From NCBI RefSeq assembly GCF_025685575.1, contig NZ_JAGSYD010000006.1, positions 124,001 through 188,000 of the forward strand: a stretch of DNA of 64,000 nucleotides. Direction: 5' to 3'. The notes under the pieces were generated by a model that had not been told where the DNA came from, searched no databases, and worked only from the letters and a program-made list of their open reading frames with translations. Below are positions 44,385 to 52,714 of this stretch, piece by piece. This DNA comes from Granulicella cerasi. GTDB lineage: Bacteria; Acidobacteriota; Terriglobia; Terriglobales; Acidobacteriaceae. The position numbers were made by a program, and so were the translations under genes. The stretch's first letter is position 1. The number at the start of each line of letters is the position of its first letter.

Positions 44385-46517
44385 ATGATGGAGCTTTGGG
44401 TGCGCGGCATGCGGTATCGCCTGTTTGGCTGGGCTTGTTTTCTCTTTCTCGTTTCTACGCTGGGCCTGCGTGCTCTGGCGGTTGTGCCTTGGTTTCCCCT
44501 CGGCCCTTATGGCGGCGACGCGCGCGCGATTGCGCAGGACCCGAGCGACGCTCACCATCTATTCCTCGGTACGGCAAATGGTTGGATCTATGAGTCCCGC
44601 AATGGCGGCCACGATTGGGCACGTCTCGCGCAGATCGCGCATCGCAATGATCTGGTCATCGACCACATGCTCATCGATCCCGAGAATCCAAAGCGACTGA
44701 TCGTCGGCACCTGGGTGGTGGACCGTCCTGAGGGTGGGCTTTACGTCTCGATTGATGGTGGCAAGACCTGGTACGACCAGGCGCAGATGCGCGGGCAATC
44801 GATTCGCTCGCTGGCGCGCGCCTCGCAGGATCCGCGCTACCTCGTCGCGGGCACGCTCAAGGGCGTTTTTCGCTCTTCGGACAACGGCGATCACTGGGCG
44901 CTCATCTCGCCCCCGGGCTCTACGGAGATCCATGAGGTGGAGTCGGTCGCCATCGACCCGACGGACCCGGACGTGATCTACGCCGGCACATGGCATCTCC
45001 CCTGGAAGACCACTGACGGCGGCAAGAACTGGGAGAACATCAAGAACGGCATCATCGATGACTCGGACGTGTTTTCGATCATCATCGATCCGCAGCACCC
45101 TAAGACCGTCTACGCCAGCGCTTGCTCGGGTATCTACAAGAGCTATGACGCGGGCGTCCAGTTCCGCAAGATCAACGGTATTCCGTCGTCTGCTCGCCGC
45201 ACGCGTAAGCTGACGCAGGATCCACGCTTTCTCGGTACGGTTTACGCCGGAACAACGGAAGGGCTGTATCGCACGCTTGATGGTGGCATGCAATGGGTGC
45301 GCCTGACAGGCGGCGACGTGATCGTCAACGACGTTTGGGTCGACCCGACGAACTCGCAACATCTGCTGTTGGCGACTGATCGCGGTGGCGTGCTCGTAAG
45401 CTTCGATGGCGGCGCGATCTTCGAGTCGTCGAATACAGGATTCTCGGCGCGTCAGGTTGTTTCCTACGTGATGGATGCGAAGGGAAGCGGTCGTATGTAC
45501 GTCGGTGTCGTGAACGACAAGACGACCGGGGGCGTCTTTACCAGCAGCGATGGTGGCATTCATTGGGCGCAGCAGAGCACCGGACTCGGCGGTAGAGACG
45601 TCTTCAGCCTGGCCTCGTTGCCAAGCGGTACGGTGCTTGCGGGCACAGGACACGGCGTCTTCCGGCTCGCTGAAGATGAATGGAAGGACTCGAGCGTTCT
45701 TTTGCCCCCTCCGGCGCCGGAAGCGGCAAAGCCCGAGCCGCACAAGGCTCCGGCGACTGGTAAGCCTGCTACGAAGAAGGCCGCGCCAGCGACACGGGGC
45801 AAGGTGGTGCACAAAGCCAACGTGGCGTTCTACTACGGCGCTCCGGCAAACACCAAGACCCGAAAGAAGACTCCCCCGGCACGCAAGCCCGTGCGTTCCA
45901 CGCCGCCTCCTGCGCCGACGCGCATGGACGAGGTGATCTACGCGCTTGAGCCGATCGGTAGCACGGTGTTCGCAGGCACGACGCGCGGCATCGTGCGTTC
46001 GGAGGATGACGGTGCCTCCTGGAGTCCGGTAGTTACGCTGGCGATGCCCGATGCTCGCTTCCTCGCCGGGAATCCGAAGATGCTTCTGGCGGCGACGTTG
46101 AAGCGGATGGCTTTGTCCGTTGACATGGGCAAGACGTGGGACACGGTGGCACTTCCGGCGGACCTCACGCAGATTGGCGCGGTTGCGGTCGATGAACTCG
46201 GCAATCTTTGGGTGGGTGGCCGCGAGGGCGTTTATTACTCCACCGACCTCGGCGAGAACTGGAAGACGTTGAAGAACCTCTTCATTACGCAGGTCGACAA
46301 TATCCACTTCGATGCGCTGCAGCACCGGATTCTCGTCACGTCGAGCGCTTCGCCGTTTGCGTTCTCCGTTACGCTTCCTGAGTACAAGGTGAACTACGTG
46401 GAGACCGGATGGAATCTGCGATTCGTGCGACCGGTGGGTGACCACCTGATCGGGGCCTCGCTCTTTGATGGCATGGTCGTGCAGCCGCGCATGGTGAACT
46501 CGAAGTTCGGCAAATAG
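44385..46517 (+). CDS. Secreted BNR/sortilin-type beta-propeller repeat protein
   Basis: This 710-residue protein has an N-terminal hydrophobic signal (after MRYRLFGWACFLFLV, ending ALA). It contains a long series of BNR/VPS10-like repeats with the Asp-box form S-x-D-x-G-x-x-W: VSIDGGKTW, RSSDNGDHW, KTTDGGKNW, RTLDGGMQW, TSSDGGIHW, RSEDDGASW and STDLGENW. A Lys/Pro/Ala-rich low-complexity linker (about 445-505) splits the propellers. Repeats of this kind occur in sialidases and photosynthesis-assembly factor HCF136, but no catalytic residues are evident. ATG 44385 is used; ATG 44409 would also give a good signal peptide. A strong terminator follows. Confidence 0.8.
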   Translation: MMELWVRGMRYRLFGWACFLFLVSTLGLRALAVVPWFPLGPYGGDARAIAQDPSDAHHLFLGTANGWIYESRNGGHDWARLAQIAHRNDLVIDHMLIDPENPKRLIVGTWVVDRPEGGLYVSIDGGKTWYDQAQMRGQSIRSLARASQDPRYLVAGTLKGVFRSSDNGDHWALISPPGSTEIHEVESVAIDPTDPDVIYAGTWHLPWKTTDGGKNWENIKNGIIDDSDVFSIIIDPQHPKTVYASACSGIYKSYDAGVQFRKINGIPSSARRTRKLTQDPRFLGTVYAGTTEGLYRTLDGGMQWVRLTGGDVIVNDVWVDPTNSQHLLLATDRGGVLVSFDGGAIFESSNTGFSARQVVSYVMDAKGSGRMYVGVVNDKTTGGVFTSSDGGIHWAQQSTGLGGRDVFSLASLPSGTVLAGTGHGVFRLAEDEWKDSSVLLPPPAPEAAKPEPHKAPATGKPATKKAAPATRGKVVHKANVAFYYGAPANTKTRKKTPPARKPVRSTPPPAPTRMDEVIYALEPIGSTVFAGTTRGIVRSEDDGASWSPVVTLAMPDARFLAGNPKMLLAATLKRMALSVDMGKTWDTVALPADLTQIGAVAVDELGNLWVGGREGVYYSTDLGENWKTLKNLFITQVDNIHFDALQHRILVTSSASPFAFSVTLPEYKVNYVETGWNLRFVRPVGDHLIGASLFDGMVVQPRMVNSKFGK

Positions 46518-46520
46518 TCT

Positions 46521-46568
46521 GCAAGAGTGAAAAGGCGTGGCTCTCGGGCCACGCCTTTTCACTCTTGC
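46521..46568. terminator. Bidirectional terminator between the BNR gene and tpm
   Basis: A perfect 21-bp inverted repeat (46521-46541 and 46548-46568) with a 6-nt TCTCGG loop. The core is AAAAGGCGTGGC/GCCACGCCTTTT. It sits between convergent stop codons and can act in both directions. Confidence 0.92.
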
Positions 46569-46573
46569 AAGCG

Positions 46574-47212
46574 TTATCGCGGTTCCAACAGCCAGATGCT
46601 TTCCTGCGCCGGGCTGATACCCTTCAGGCCACCCGGGACGTCGATGCGTTCGAGCAGCTCCAAGGCGTAGTGCTTGCCGTAGTACGCGTTCAACTGCGTT
46701 TCGGGAGTGGAGAAGGGCGGCCCGGGCTGCGTTGACTGATCGTACTCAAAGGTGATCTGCAGGATCGGCGCGGCGGCGCTCAGGCGTAGCACCTGCTCGG
46801 CGTATGCCGGCTGGGTCTCGGGCGGAAAGGCGACCATCGCCGCGCGGTCGTAGACCAGGTCGATGGAGCCAAGCGTTTCGGGCGTGAGGTCGAAGATATT
46901 GCCAAGGTAGATGGTGATGCCGTCTGCGCTGAATCGCTTCAGTGCGCCTGCATCCTCGACGCGTGGAGCGGTGCCGAGCTCTTCGAAGAACTGAGCTACG
47001 GCGAGTTCGCTAAGCTCTGCGCCGATGGGGCGCAAGCCCTGATCGCGCAGCCATCGTAGGTCGGCGGTCTTGCCACACAGGGGGACGAAAATGCACGCAT
47101 CCGGCTTCAATCCCAGCGCGGGAAGATGCTTCACAAGCAGGGAGTTCGGCTTGCCCTCATGGAAGGCGATGCGGTTGTTTTGCCAGGATTGATGCCAGAA
47201 ACTTGGTTCCAT
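46574..47212 (-). CDS. tpm: Thiopurine S-methyltransferase-family methyltransferase
   Basis: This 212-residue SAM-dependent methyltransferase has the TPMT family pattern: FWHQSWQNNRIAFHEG at the N-terminus, IFVPLCGKTADLRWL (SAM motif I), GAELSELAVAQFF and VYDRAAMVAFPPE. Bacterial members methylate selenite/tellurite compounds or thiols, and the natural substrate is usually unknown. The length fits the family (about 215). It is a single-gene unit between the terminator and mqnE, from which it is divergent. Confidence 0.9.
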   Translation of the reverse strand: MEPSFWHQSWQNNRIAFHEGKPNSLLVKHLPALGLKPDACIFVPLCGKTADLRWLRDQGLRPIGAELSELAVAQFFEELGTAPRVEDAGALKRFSADGITIYLGNIFDLTPETLGSIDLVYDRAAMVAFPPETQPAYAEQVLRLSAAAPILQITFEYDQSTQPGPPFSTPETQLNAYYGKHYALELLERIDVPGGLKGISPAQESIWLLEPR

Positions 47213-47343
47213 GCGGACCTCTCAGCGGGCTCTGTTTTCGTCGTCAGAGTAGAGCATTCGCCGCTGGATCGAAAGTGAAAATCGTAAAGAGCCTAAGGCC
47301 CGCGCACTTTGGTAGTCGGGTGCACCGGGCGTAGAATATTCCT

Positions 47344-48492
47344 ATGCAGACCCCGCTCACGCAGAAGCCGCGACATGGTTTCCAGACCGACGACCCCTTG
47401 CTCGAACCGATCGCTGAGAAGGTACAGCGCGGCGAACGGCTGACCTTTGAGGATGGCGTGACGCTGTATCGCTCGGGCGACATTCTGGCCGTGGGCTGGA
47501 TGGCGAACCTCGTGCGCGAACGCCTGCACGGCGATCTGGCGTACTTCAATGTGAACCGCCACATCAACCCCACGAACGTCTGCGTGGCAAGTTGCCGTCT
47601 GTGCGCCTTTGGACGCAAGAAGGGCGATCCCGACACCTACACGATGGCGTTGGAAGAGGCATGGGAAACTGCAGGTCAGGGCCTGACTGAAGCCGTTACC
47701 GAGTTCCACATCGTTGGCGGTCTGCACCCGGATCTGCCGTTTGAATACTTCATGGAGTTGGTCAGCGGACTCAAGCAGCGTTACCCGCAGGTGCACATCA
47801 AGGCCTTCACCATGGTCGAGGTGGCGTTCCTTGCCAAGCGCGGCAAGATGACGATTGAAGAGGCACTGGAGCGCATGAAGGCCGCTGGTGTGGACTCGTG
47901 CCCCGGTGGCGGTGCGGAGATCTTCTCCGACCGTGTGCGCCACATCATCTGCGACCACAAGATCGATGGCTCGGAGTGGCTCGACACCGCACGCCTCGCG
48001 CATAAGGCTGGCCTGAAATCGAATGCCACGATGCTCTACGGCCACATTGAGAATGACGAAGACCGCGTCGACCACCTGTTGAAGCTGCGTGCGGTGCAGG
48101 ATGAGACGAACGGCTTCCAGACGTTCATCCCGTTGAGCTTCCACCCGGACAACACGGCGCTGGGGCACCTGCCGAAGTCCACAGGCATGACGGACATTCG
48201 ACAGATCGCCGTGAGTCGCCTGATGCTCGACAACTTCCCGCACATCAAGAGCTACTGGCAGATGGTAACGCCGAAGATGGCGCAGATTTCGCTGCGTTTT
48301 GGCGCGGACGATATCGACGGCACGGTGATCGAAGAGAAGATTTATCACGACGCCGGTGCGGAAACCCCGCAGGGGATGCGACGCCGTGACCTCGAGCGCC
48401 TCATCACCGAGGCGGGGCGCATTCCGTTCGAGCGCGACACGCTGTACCGTGAGGTGACACGCAGCGAAGACAGCTTCACGATTGCGGTCTAA
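47344..48492 (+). CDS. mqnE: Aminofutalosine synthase (MqnE), radical SAM
   Basis: This 382-residue radical SAM enzyme has the CxxxCxxC cluster motif (C80, C84, C87 in NVCVASCRLCAF). Other matches to MqnE/CofH-like enzymes are FHIVGGLHPDLPFEYFMEL, IKAFTMVE, LPGGGAEI-like CPGGGAEIFSD, and LKSNATMLYGHIE. MqnE joins 3-[(1-carboxyvinyl)oxy]benzoate and SAM to make aminofutalosine in menaquinone synthesis. The length and the PKSTGMTDIR region support MqnE over MqnC or CofH. No other mqn gene is in the window. It indicates that the cell makes menaquinone by the futalosine route. Confidence 0.92.
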   Translation: MQTPLTQKPRHGFQTDDPLLEPIAEKVQRGERLTFEDGVTLYRSGDILAVGWMANLVRERLHGDLAYFNVNRHINPTNVCVASCRLCAFGRKKGDPDTYTMALEEAWETAGQGLTEAVTEFHIVGGLHPDLPFEYFMELVSGLKQRYPQVHIKAFTMVEVAFLAKRGKMTIEEALERMKAAGVDSCPGGGAEIFSDRVRHIICDHKIDGSEWLDTARLAHKAGLKSNATMLYGHIENDEDRVDHLLKLRAVQDETNGFQTFIPLSFHPDNTALGHLPKSTGMTDIRQIAVSRLMLDNFPHIKSYWQMVTPKMAQISLRFGADDIDGTVIEEKIYHDAGAETPQGMRRRDLERLITEAGRIPFERDTLYREVTRSEDSFTIAV

Positions 48493-48559
48493 GCGAGCTT
48501 TCCCAATGACAAAAGCTGCTCGGCATACCGGGCAGCTTTCGTTATTTCTGGTGTGAACG

Positions 48560-49018
48560 CTAGGTGGCGCTGATGTCGTTGAAGACCATCCAGTGCGTAC
48601 CCATGGCTTCGGCGTCGCGGCGCAGGAAGACCGTGCGCGCGGAGTCGTTCGTCGGCGTCACATTGACGCAGATCTTCGCGGCCCCCTGCGAGCGGAACCA
48701 GGCGAACATCGCGTCGAGCAGTTTGTCGGCGATGCGCTGACCGCGCAGGCGGGAGTCCACGTCCAGCCACTGGATCTCTCCCTTGCAACCGAAGCGCGTG
48801 GTGAGATGGCCGGCGATCAGGCCGACGACTTCGTTCTCGGTGTCGTCGACAGCCACGAAAAATGCGCGCGGCTCGAGACCGTAGGGCGGCGTCTGCTGGC
48901 GGATCATGTAGGCCGTCAGTCGCGGCTCCCACTCGTTGGGCGAACCCCACTGATCGCCACGCAGGCGGGCCATTGCGGCAAGGTCGTTGAATGTTGCTTC
49001 TTCGATGAGGATGGCCAT
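48560..49018 (-). CDS. GNAT-family N-acetyltransferase
   Basis: This 152-residue protein has GNAT motifs. IEEATFNDLAAMARLR is the N-terminal helix, VVGLIAGHLTTR precedes the LDVDSRLRGQRIADKLLDAM segment with the acetyl-CoA pyrophosphate loop (RxxGxA/xxK), and VNVTPTNDSARTVFLRRDAE follows. The substrate is unknown. It begins 2 bp after the MerC stop and is the last gene of a VOC-MerC-GNAT run. ATG 49018 is supported by the close spacing; the frame is open upstream inside merC. Confidence 0.82.
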   Translation of the reverse strand: MAILIEEATFNDLAAMARLRGDQWGSPNEWEPRLTAYMIRQQTPPYGLEPRAFFVAVDDTENEVVGLIAGHLTTRFGCKGEIQWLDVDSRLRGQRIADKLLDAMFAWFRSQGAAKICVNVTPTNDSARTVFLRRDAEAMGTHWMVFNDISAT

Positions 49019-49020
49019 GT

Positions 49021-49443
49021 CTACTCCGGGTCGCAGCAGTGGTCCGCGCAGACGCAATCGCGGCAGAAGGTGTGGTTGATGCGGTGCGCGGCGATCATCA
49101 GGAGACTGCCGCAGAAGGTAATCGCGACTTCCTGCCAATGCGCAGAGAGGCGATCTCCTGCAAATGCACCCGTGGCGATGAAGGCGAGTCCTGCTGCCAT
49201 CAACCCCAGTACGCGGCGACGGCCGTGCGTGCGGAATCCGCGCACGAGCGCGATCGTGCCGAGAAGGGAGACGACCACCGCGAGCGTCCGATGTGAGCGC
49301 TCCTCGGAGGGCATGAAGTGCGCGGCGACGGCGGAGAAGGAGATGAGCACAGGCACGCAGAGGCAGTGCACGACGCAGAGCGCAGAAGTGGCGATGCCGA
49401 GGCGATCAGCCCAGGTAGTAATGTCGGTGCGGGATGAAGTCAT
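49021..49443 (-). CDS. merC: MerC-domain membrane protein with Cys-rich tail
   Basis: This 140-residue protein has four predicted membrane helices. The first contains CVVHCLCVPVL, whose Cys-x3-Cys pair and following Cys-Pro fit the metal-binding helix of MerC mercury importers. The C-terminus is unusually Cys-rich (FCRDCVCADHCCDPE). No merA, merR, merT or merP is nearby, so it may handle another soft metal or serve as a general metal-binding membrane protein. It lies 4 bp after the VOC gene and 2 bp before the GNAT gene, so the three form one operon. ATG 49443 is chosen. Confidence 0.78.
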   Translation of the reverse strand: MTSSRTDITTWADRLGIATSALCVVHCLCVPVLISFSAVAAHFMPSEERSHRTLAVVVSLLGTIALVRGFRTHGRRRVLGLMAAGLAFIATGAFAGDRLSAHWQEVAITFCGSLLMIAAHRINHTFCRDCVCADHCCDPE

Positions 49444-49447
49444 GAGG

Positions 49448-49873
49448 CTACTTTGCAAAGAGTTGTGAGAGATCGTTGAAGGCTTTGAACTCGAGCGCGT
49501 TACCGGCGGGGTCGAGGAAGAACATGGTGGACTGCTCGCCGACCTCGCCCTTGAAGCGCGTGTAAGGCTCGATGATGAAGCTGATGCCCGCGGCCTTCAC
49601 GCGTTCTGCGAGGCCGTCCCATTCTTCAGGGGTAAGCACCACGCCGAAGTGCGGCACGGGAACTTCGTGGTTATCGACAGCGTTTGTATGAGTGGGCGCA
49701 GCGTCCGGAGCCTTCGGCTTCAGGTGCGCAACGATCTGATGACCGAAGAGATCGAAGTCGATCCAGTGATCGGCAGAGCGGCCTTCCGGGCAACCGAGTA
49801 CGGTGCCATAGAAGTGGCGCGCGGCGCGGAGATCATCTACCGGAAAGGCAATGTGAAACGGACGAAGACTCAT
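49448..49873 (-). CDS. VOC-family (glyoxalase/dioxygenase fold) protein
   Basis: This 141-residue protein has two beta-alpha-beta-beta-beta units of the vicinal oxygen chelate fold. It has [23 protein letters not shown] (first metal His near residue 7), [17 protein letters not shown] (second His) and [16 protein letters not shown] (Glu). All four ligands are plausible. Members include glyoxalases, antibiotic-modifying enzymes and lyases; the substrate cannot be told. It is first in the run with merC and the GNAT gene. Confidence 0.86.
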   Translation of the reverse strand: MSLRPFHIAFPVDDLRAARHFYGTVLGCPEGRSADHWIDFDLFGHQIVAHLKPKAPDAAPTHTNAVDNHEVPVPHFGVVLTPEEWDGLAERVKAAGISFIIEPYTRFKGEVGEQSTMFFLDPAGNALEFKAFNDLSQLFAK

Positions 49874-49909
49874 ACCTCTGATGATAGAGCCTTTGCGAAG
49901 TGGAGGGAA

Positions 49910-50587
49910 TCAGGCGCGCTTGGAACGTAGCGGGTGGGCCAGTTCGATGGCCTCGGCCAGCGCGCGGTGATGCACCGTGTAGAGCGCGAGTTCGAGGCGA
50001 TCGGAGACGCCGGTCTTGTCATAGATGGAGCGGAGGTAGTTCTTCACGACCTGCTCCTTGGTGTTCAGCTGCGTGGCGATGTCTTTGTTCTTCGCGCCAT
50101 CGGTGACGAGCGCGATGATCTGCAATTCTTTGGGCGTGAGACGCTGCACCACGCGTGCGCCGACTCGGTCAGGAGAGGGCATCGGCTTGATGGTTGCGCG
50201 CTGGACGCTGCGCTCCCCGGCCGCCACGCGGTGAATGCACTCGACAAGCTGCGGGCCCGCAACGGAACGCAACACCACGCCTTCGACGCGCTGCAGAACA
50301 CTCTCGTCTGCGTCCGTGCCATGCTCCAGGATCATCACGGAACGCGAGTTCGCCTGTTCGATCCAGTCGAGCAAGTCGTGGAGATCTCGGCTGATCGACG
50401 ACGGGAAGATGACCACCGATTGGCGGAGCGCGCCGACGGCTTCCTTCAAACGCTCTTCGTCGGAACACTGCGCGGCCACATGGATATCATCTTCCAGTGC
50501 GAGGACGCGCGAGGTTCCAGTGCGAAAGATCGCCTGGTTATCTGCGAGAACGACTTGCAAAGGCGCTTCTGAAAGGCTAACGGACAT
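49910..50587 (-). CDS. LuxR/NarL-type regulator with degenerate receiver domain
   Basis: This 225-residue protein has a receiver-like N-terminal domain (about 10-125) and a LuxR HTH (about 150-210; LTPKELQIIALVTDGAKNKDIATQL, then EQVVKNYLRSIYDKTGV). The receiver keeps the first acidic position (VVLADNQ). The phosphoacceptor Asp at the end of beta-3 is absent: the strand reads SVVIFPSSIS. Normal histidine-kinase phosphorylation is therefore unlikely, and it may work as a constitutive or ligand-responsive regulator. It starts at ATG 50587. No kinase gene is adjacent. Confidence 0.88.
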   Translation of the reverse strand: MSVSLSEAPLQVVLADNQAIFRTGTSRVLALEDDIHVAAQCSDEERLKEAVGALRQSVVIFPSSISRDLHDLLDWIEQANSRSVMILEHGTDADESVLQRVEGVVLRSVAGPQLVECIHRVAAGERSVQRATIKPMPSPDRVGARVVQRLTPKELQIIALVTDGAKNKDIATQLNTKEQVVKNYLRSIYDKTGVSDRLELALYTVHHRALAEAIELAHPLRSKRA

Positions 50588-50715
50588 TGCTCCCCTAGAA
50601 GAAATGGGGCGATTGGTTTTCGGTATCCCACAAAAGTTGGTTCGCTGTGGAGTCTGCGTTTTCGAGCAACATCTGGCGGATTTCTGCGTTGAAGAGAGGC
50701 GAGAGGTGCTGTTGC

Positions 50716-51033
50716 ATGAAGCTTCGCCGACTTGTACTCGCTACGTTTTCAGGACTTGCATTGACTGTGGCTGTGGGGTGCGCCCACCGGCCTCCGCCAC
50801 CCCCGCCGCCTCCTCCGCCGATCGTTCAGTTCGCGGAGCACGCGGGGTTCGACACCGGTCATGCAGATGGTCAGCGCGCGGCGTATAACCGTGCTCCTGC
50901 TGATCCGTATCACACACGCGCGTTTCAGGAGACGCCAGGCTATCGCCCGGGCATGGGACCGTTCCGGTTGTATCGTGAGAGCTTCCGCCGGGCCTATGTA
51001 CAGGGATTTGGCGCTGGCTACGCAGGACGCTAA
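50716..51033 (+). CDS. Small proline-rich lipoprotein
   Basis: This 105-residue protein has a lipoprotein signal (MKLRRLVLATFSGLALTV, lipobox VAVGC). A run of ten prolines follows the lipid-modified Cys (AHRPPPPP...). The mature part contains GFDTGHADGQRAAYN, PADPYHTRAFQETPGYRPG and a C-terminal SFRRAYVQGFGAGYAGR repeat of Gly/Tyr. It is probably anchored in the outer or inner membrane and the proline run may span part of the periplasm. Function is unknown. ATG 50716 gives the signal peptide. Confidence 0.78.
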   Translation: MKLRRLVLATFSGLALTVAVGCAHRPPPPPPPPPPIVQFAEHAGFDTGHADGQRAAYNRAPADPYHTRAFQETPGYRPGMGPFRLYRESFRRAYVQGFGAGYAGR

Positions 51034-51037
51034 ACGA

Positions 51038-51071
51038 CGACGAGGCGAGGTCAGATGACCTCGCCTCGTCG
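51038..51071. terminator. Inverted repeat between convergent lipoprotein and pruA genes
   Basis: A 16-bp perfect inverted repeat (51038-51053 and 51056-51071; CGACGAGGCGAGGTCA) with a 2-nt centre lies between the convergent stops. There is no T-tract, but its position suits a terminator hairpin for both genes. Confidence 0.7.
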
Positions 51072-51073
51072 CG

Positions 51074-52696
51074 TTAGATTCCCATGCGCTGAGCTTCTTC
51101 TTCCGCCGCGTCGCTGACCACTCCACGCTTTTCGGCAACCGACTTTGCCTGCGTGAAGAGCGTCAGGTAATCGGGACCGCCGGCCTTGCTGTCCGTGCCG
51201 GAGAGATTGAAGCCGCCGAACGGATGCGCGCCGACCATGGCGCCGGTGCACTTGCGGTTCAGGTACAGGTTTCCGACATGGAACTCATCGCGTGCACGAT
51301 TCAGCTTCTCGCGCGAGCTCGTGTAAATGGCGCCGGTGAGACCATACTCCGTGTCATTCGCAATCGCCAGAGCGTCGTTGAAGTTCGACGAACGGATGAT
51401 GGCGAGGAACGGACCGAAGACCTCTTCCTGCGCGATACGTGACTTCGCGGGGACATCGCGAAAGACCGTTGGAGCGAGGAAGTAACCCTCTTCCGCAGGC
51501 TTGAGTGCGACACCGCCAGTGAGGAGCTTGCCTTCGGCCTTCCCGATCTCGATGTACGAAAGAACGCGGTCGTAGGCGAGTTGGTTGATGACCGGGCCCG
51601 CGTACGCATTTGACTCCGGCGTGCCGCTCTTGATGGCTTCGACCTTCTCCTTCACGCGGTCGCAGAAGCTGTCGTAGATCGCGTCTGCGACGATCGCGCG
51701 TGAGCAGGCAGAACACTTCTGTCCGTTGAAGCCGAAGGCGGAGGCGACCACGCCATCTACAGCTGCGTCGATGTCAGCATCCGCTTCCACGATGATGGCG
51801 TCTTTGCCGCCGAGCTCGAGGATGGTGCGCTTGATGTGGCGCTGACCAGGGATGACCTTCGCAGCGCGCTCGTGGATCTCAAGGCCGACCTTCTTCGAGC
51901 CGGTGAAGGCGATGAAGTGGATGAGAGGCGACTCCGTCAGCGCTCGGCCGACCGCTGGACCACCGTGCACGAGATTGACGACGCCCGCGGGGACGCCCAC
52001 TTCCTCGAGCACTTCCACGAAGAGCGCGGCCATCGTCGGTGCGTCCGGGGAGGGCTTCAGCACGACGGTGTTGCCGCATACGATGGATGCGGCTGTCATG
52101 CCCGCCATGATGGCGAAAGGGAAGTTCCAGGGCGGAATTACCGCGCCCACGCCGAGCGGGAGGTAGCGCAGCAGATTCTTCTCGCCAGGAAACTGGATCG
52201 GGGTCGTCGCACCGTCTAGCTTCAACGCTTCGCGCGCGTAGAACTCGAGGAAGTCGATGCACTCACCGACGTCGGCGTCAGCCTCGGCCCAGTTCTTGCC
52301 GACTTCCAGGGTCAGCCAGGCGCAGAAGTCGAAGTGACGTTCGCGGATGATCTTTGCGGCTTCGAGCAGCAGCTTCACGCGCGCGATCACCGGCTGCTTC
52401 TTCCACGAGGTGAACGCCGCGCGCGCAGCGTCGATAGCTTCGTCGACTTCTACGGGAGTGCTCTCGAAATGTGTCCCTACGACCTCACTGGGATTTGCGG
52501 GGTTGGTTGAAGTGAACTTCTTGGCAAGCTGACGGTGCTTGCCGCCGATGATCGTCGGGTAGGTGCGTCCGAACTCGCTGCGGGCCTTCGCCAAAGCAGC
52601 TTCATACGCGCGCTTGTTGTCGCCGTTCGTGAAATCCGTAAAGGCTTCGTTCACAAAGTTGGAGAGTTCGAGTGTGTCCAGATTGCTCATGACCAT
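51074..52696 (-). CDS. pruA: L-glutamate gamma-semialdehyde (P5C) dehydrogenase
   Basis: This 540-residue aldehyde dehydrogenase oxidises the open form of pyrroline-5-carboxylate to glutamate with NAD+. Catalytic residues are present: E294 in LELGGKD and the nucleophile C328 in [28 protein letters not shown] and the C-terminal [21 protein letters not shown] motif are typical of the RocA/PruA group and separate it from generic ALDHs. The PRODH domain is absent, so proline dehydrogenase must be a separate gene elsewhere. Two starts, ATG 52696 and ATG 52690, are equally plausible. It follows 18 bp after the stop of the large glycosyltransferase gene on the same strand. Confidence 0.93.
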   Translation of the reverse strand: MVMSNLDTLELSNFVNEAFTDFTNGDNKRAYEAALAKARSEFGRTYPTIIGGKHRQLAKKFTSTNPANPSEVVGTHFESTPVEVDEAIDAARAAFTSWKKQPVIARVKLLLEAAKIIRERHFDFCAWLTLEVGKNWAEADADVGECIDFLEFYAREALKLDGATTPIQFPGEKNLLRYLPLGVGAVIPPWNFPFAIMAGMTAASIVCGNTVVLKPSPDAPTMAALFVEVLEEVGVPAGVVNLVHGGPAVGRALTESPLIHFIAFTGSKKVGLEIHERAAKVIPGQRHIKRTILELGGKDAIIVEADADIDAAVDGVVASAFGFNGQKCSACSRAIVADAIYDSFCDRVKEKVEAIKSGTPESNAYAGPVINQLAYDRVLSYIEIGKAEGKLLTGGVALKPAEEGYFLAPTVFRDVPAKSRIAQEEVFGPFLAIIRSSNFNDALAIANDTEYGLTGAIYTSSREKLNRARDEFHVGNLYLNRKCTGAMVGAHPFGGFNLSGTDSKAGGPDYLTLFTQAKSVAEKRGVVSDAAEEEAQRMGI

Positions 52697-52714
52697 TCAC
52701 TTTCTTCAACGCAA

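Noticed and set aside
44559..46562. Open frame of about 670 codons on the minus strand opposite the BNR gene
   Set aside because: Translation is Arg/His/Val-rich low-information sequence; the plus strand has regular Asp-box repeats.
49021..49443. Evidence for a mercury-resistance operon
   Set aside because: Only a MerC-type membrane protein is present; no mercuric reductase, MerR or MerP/MerT lies in the window.
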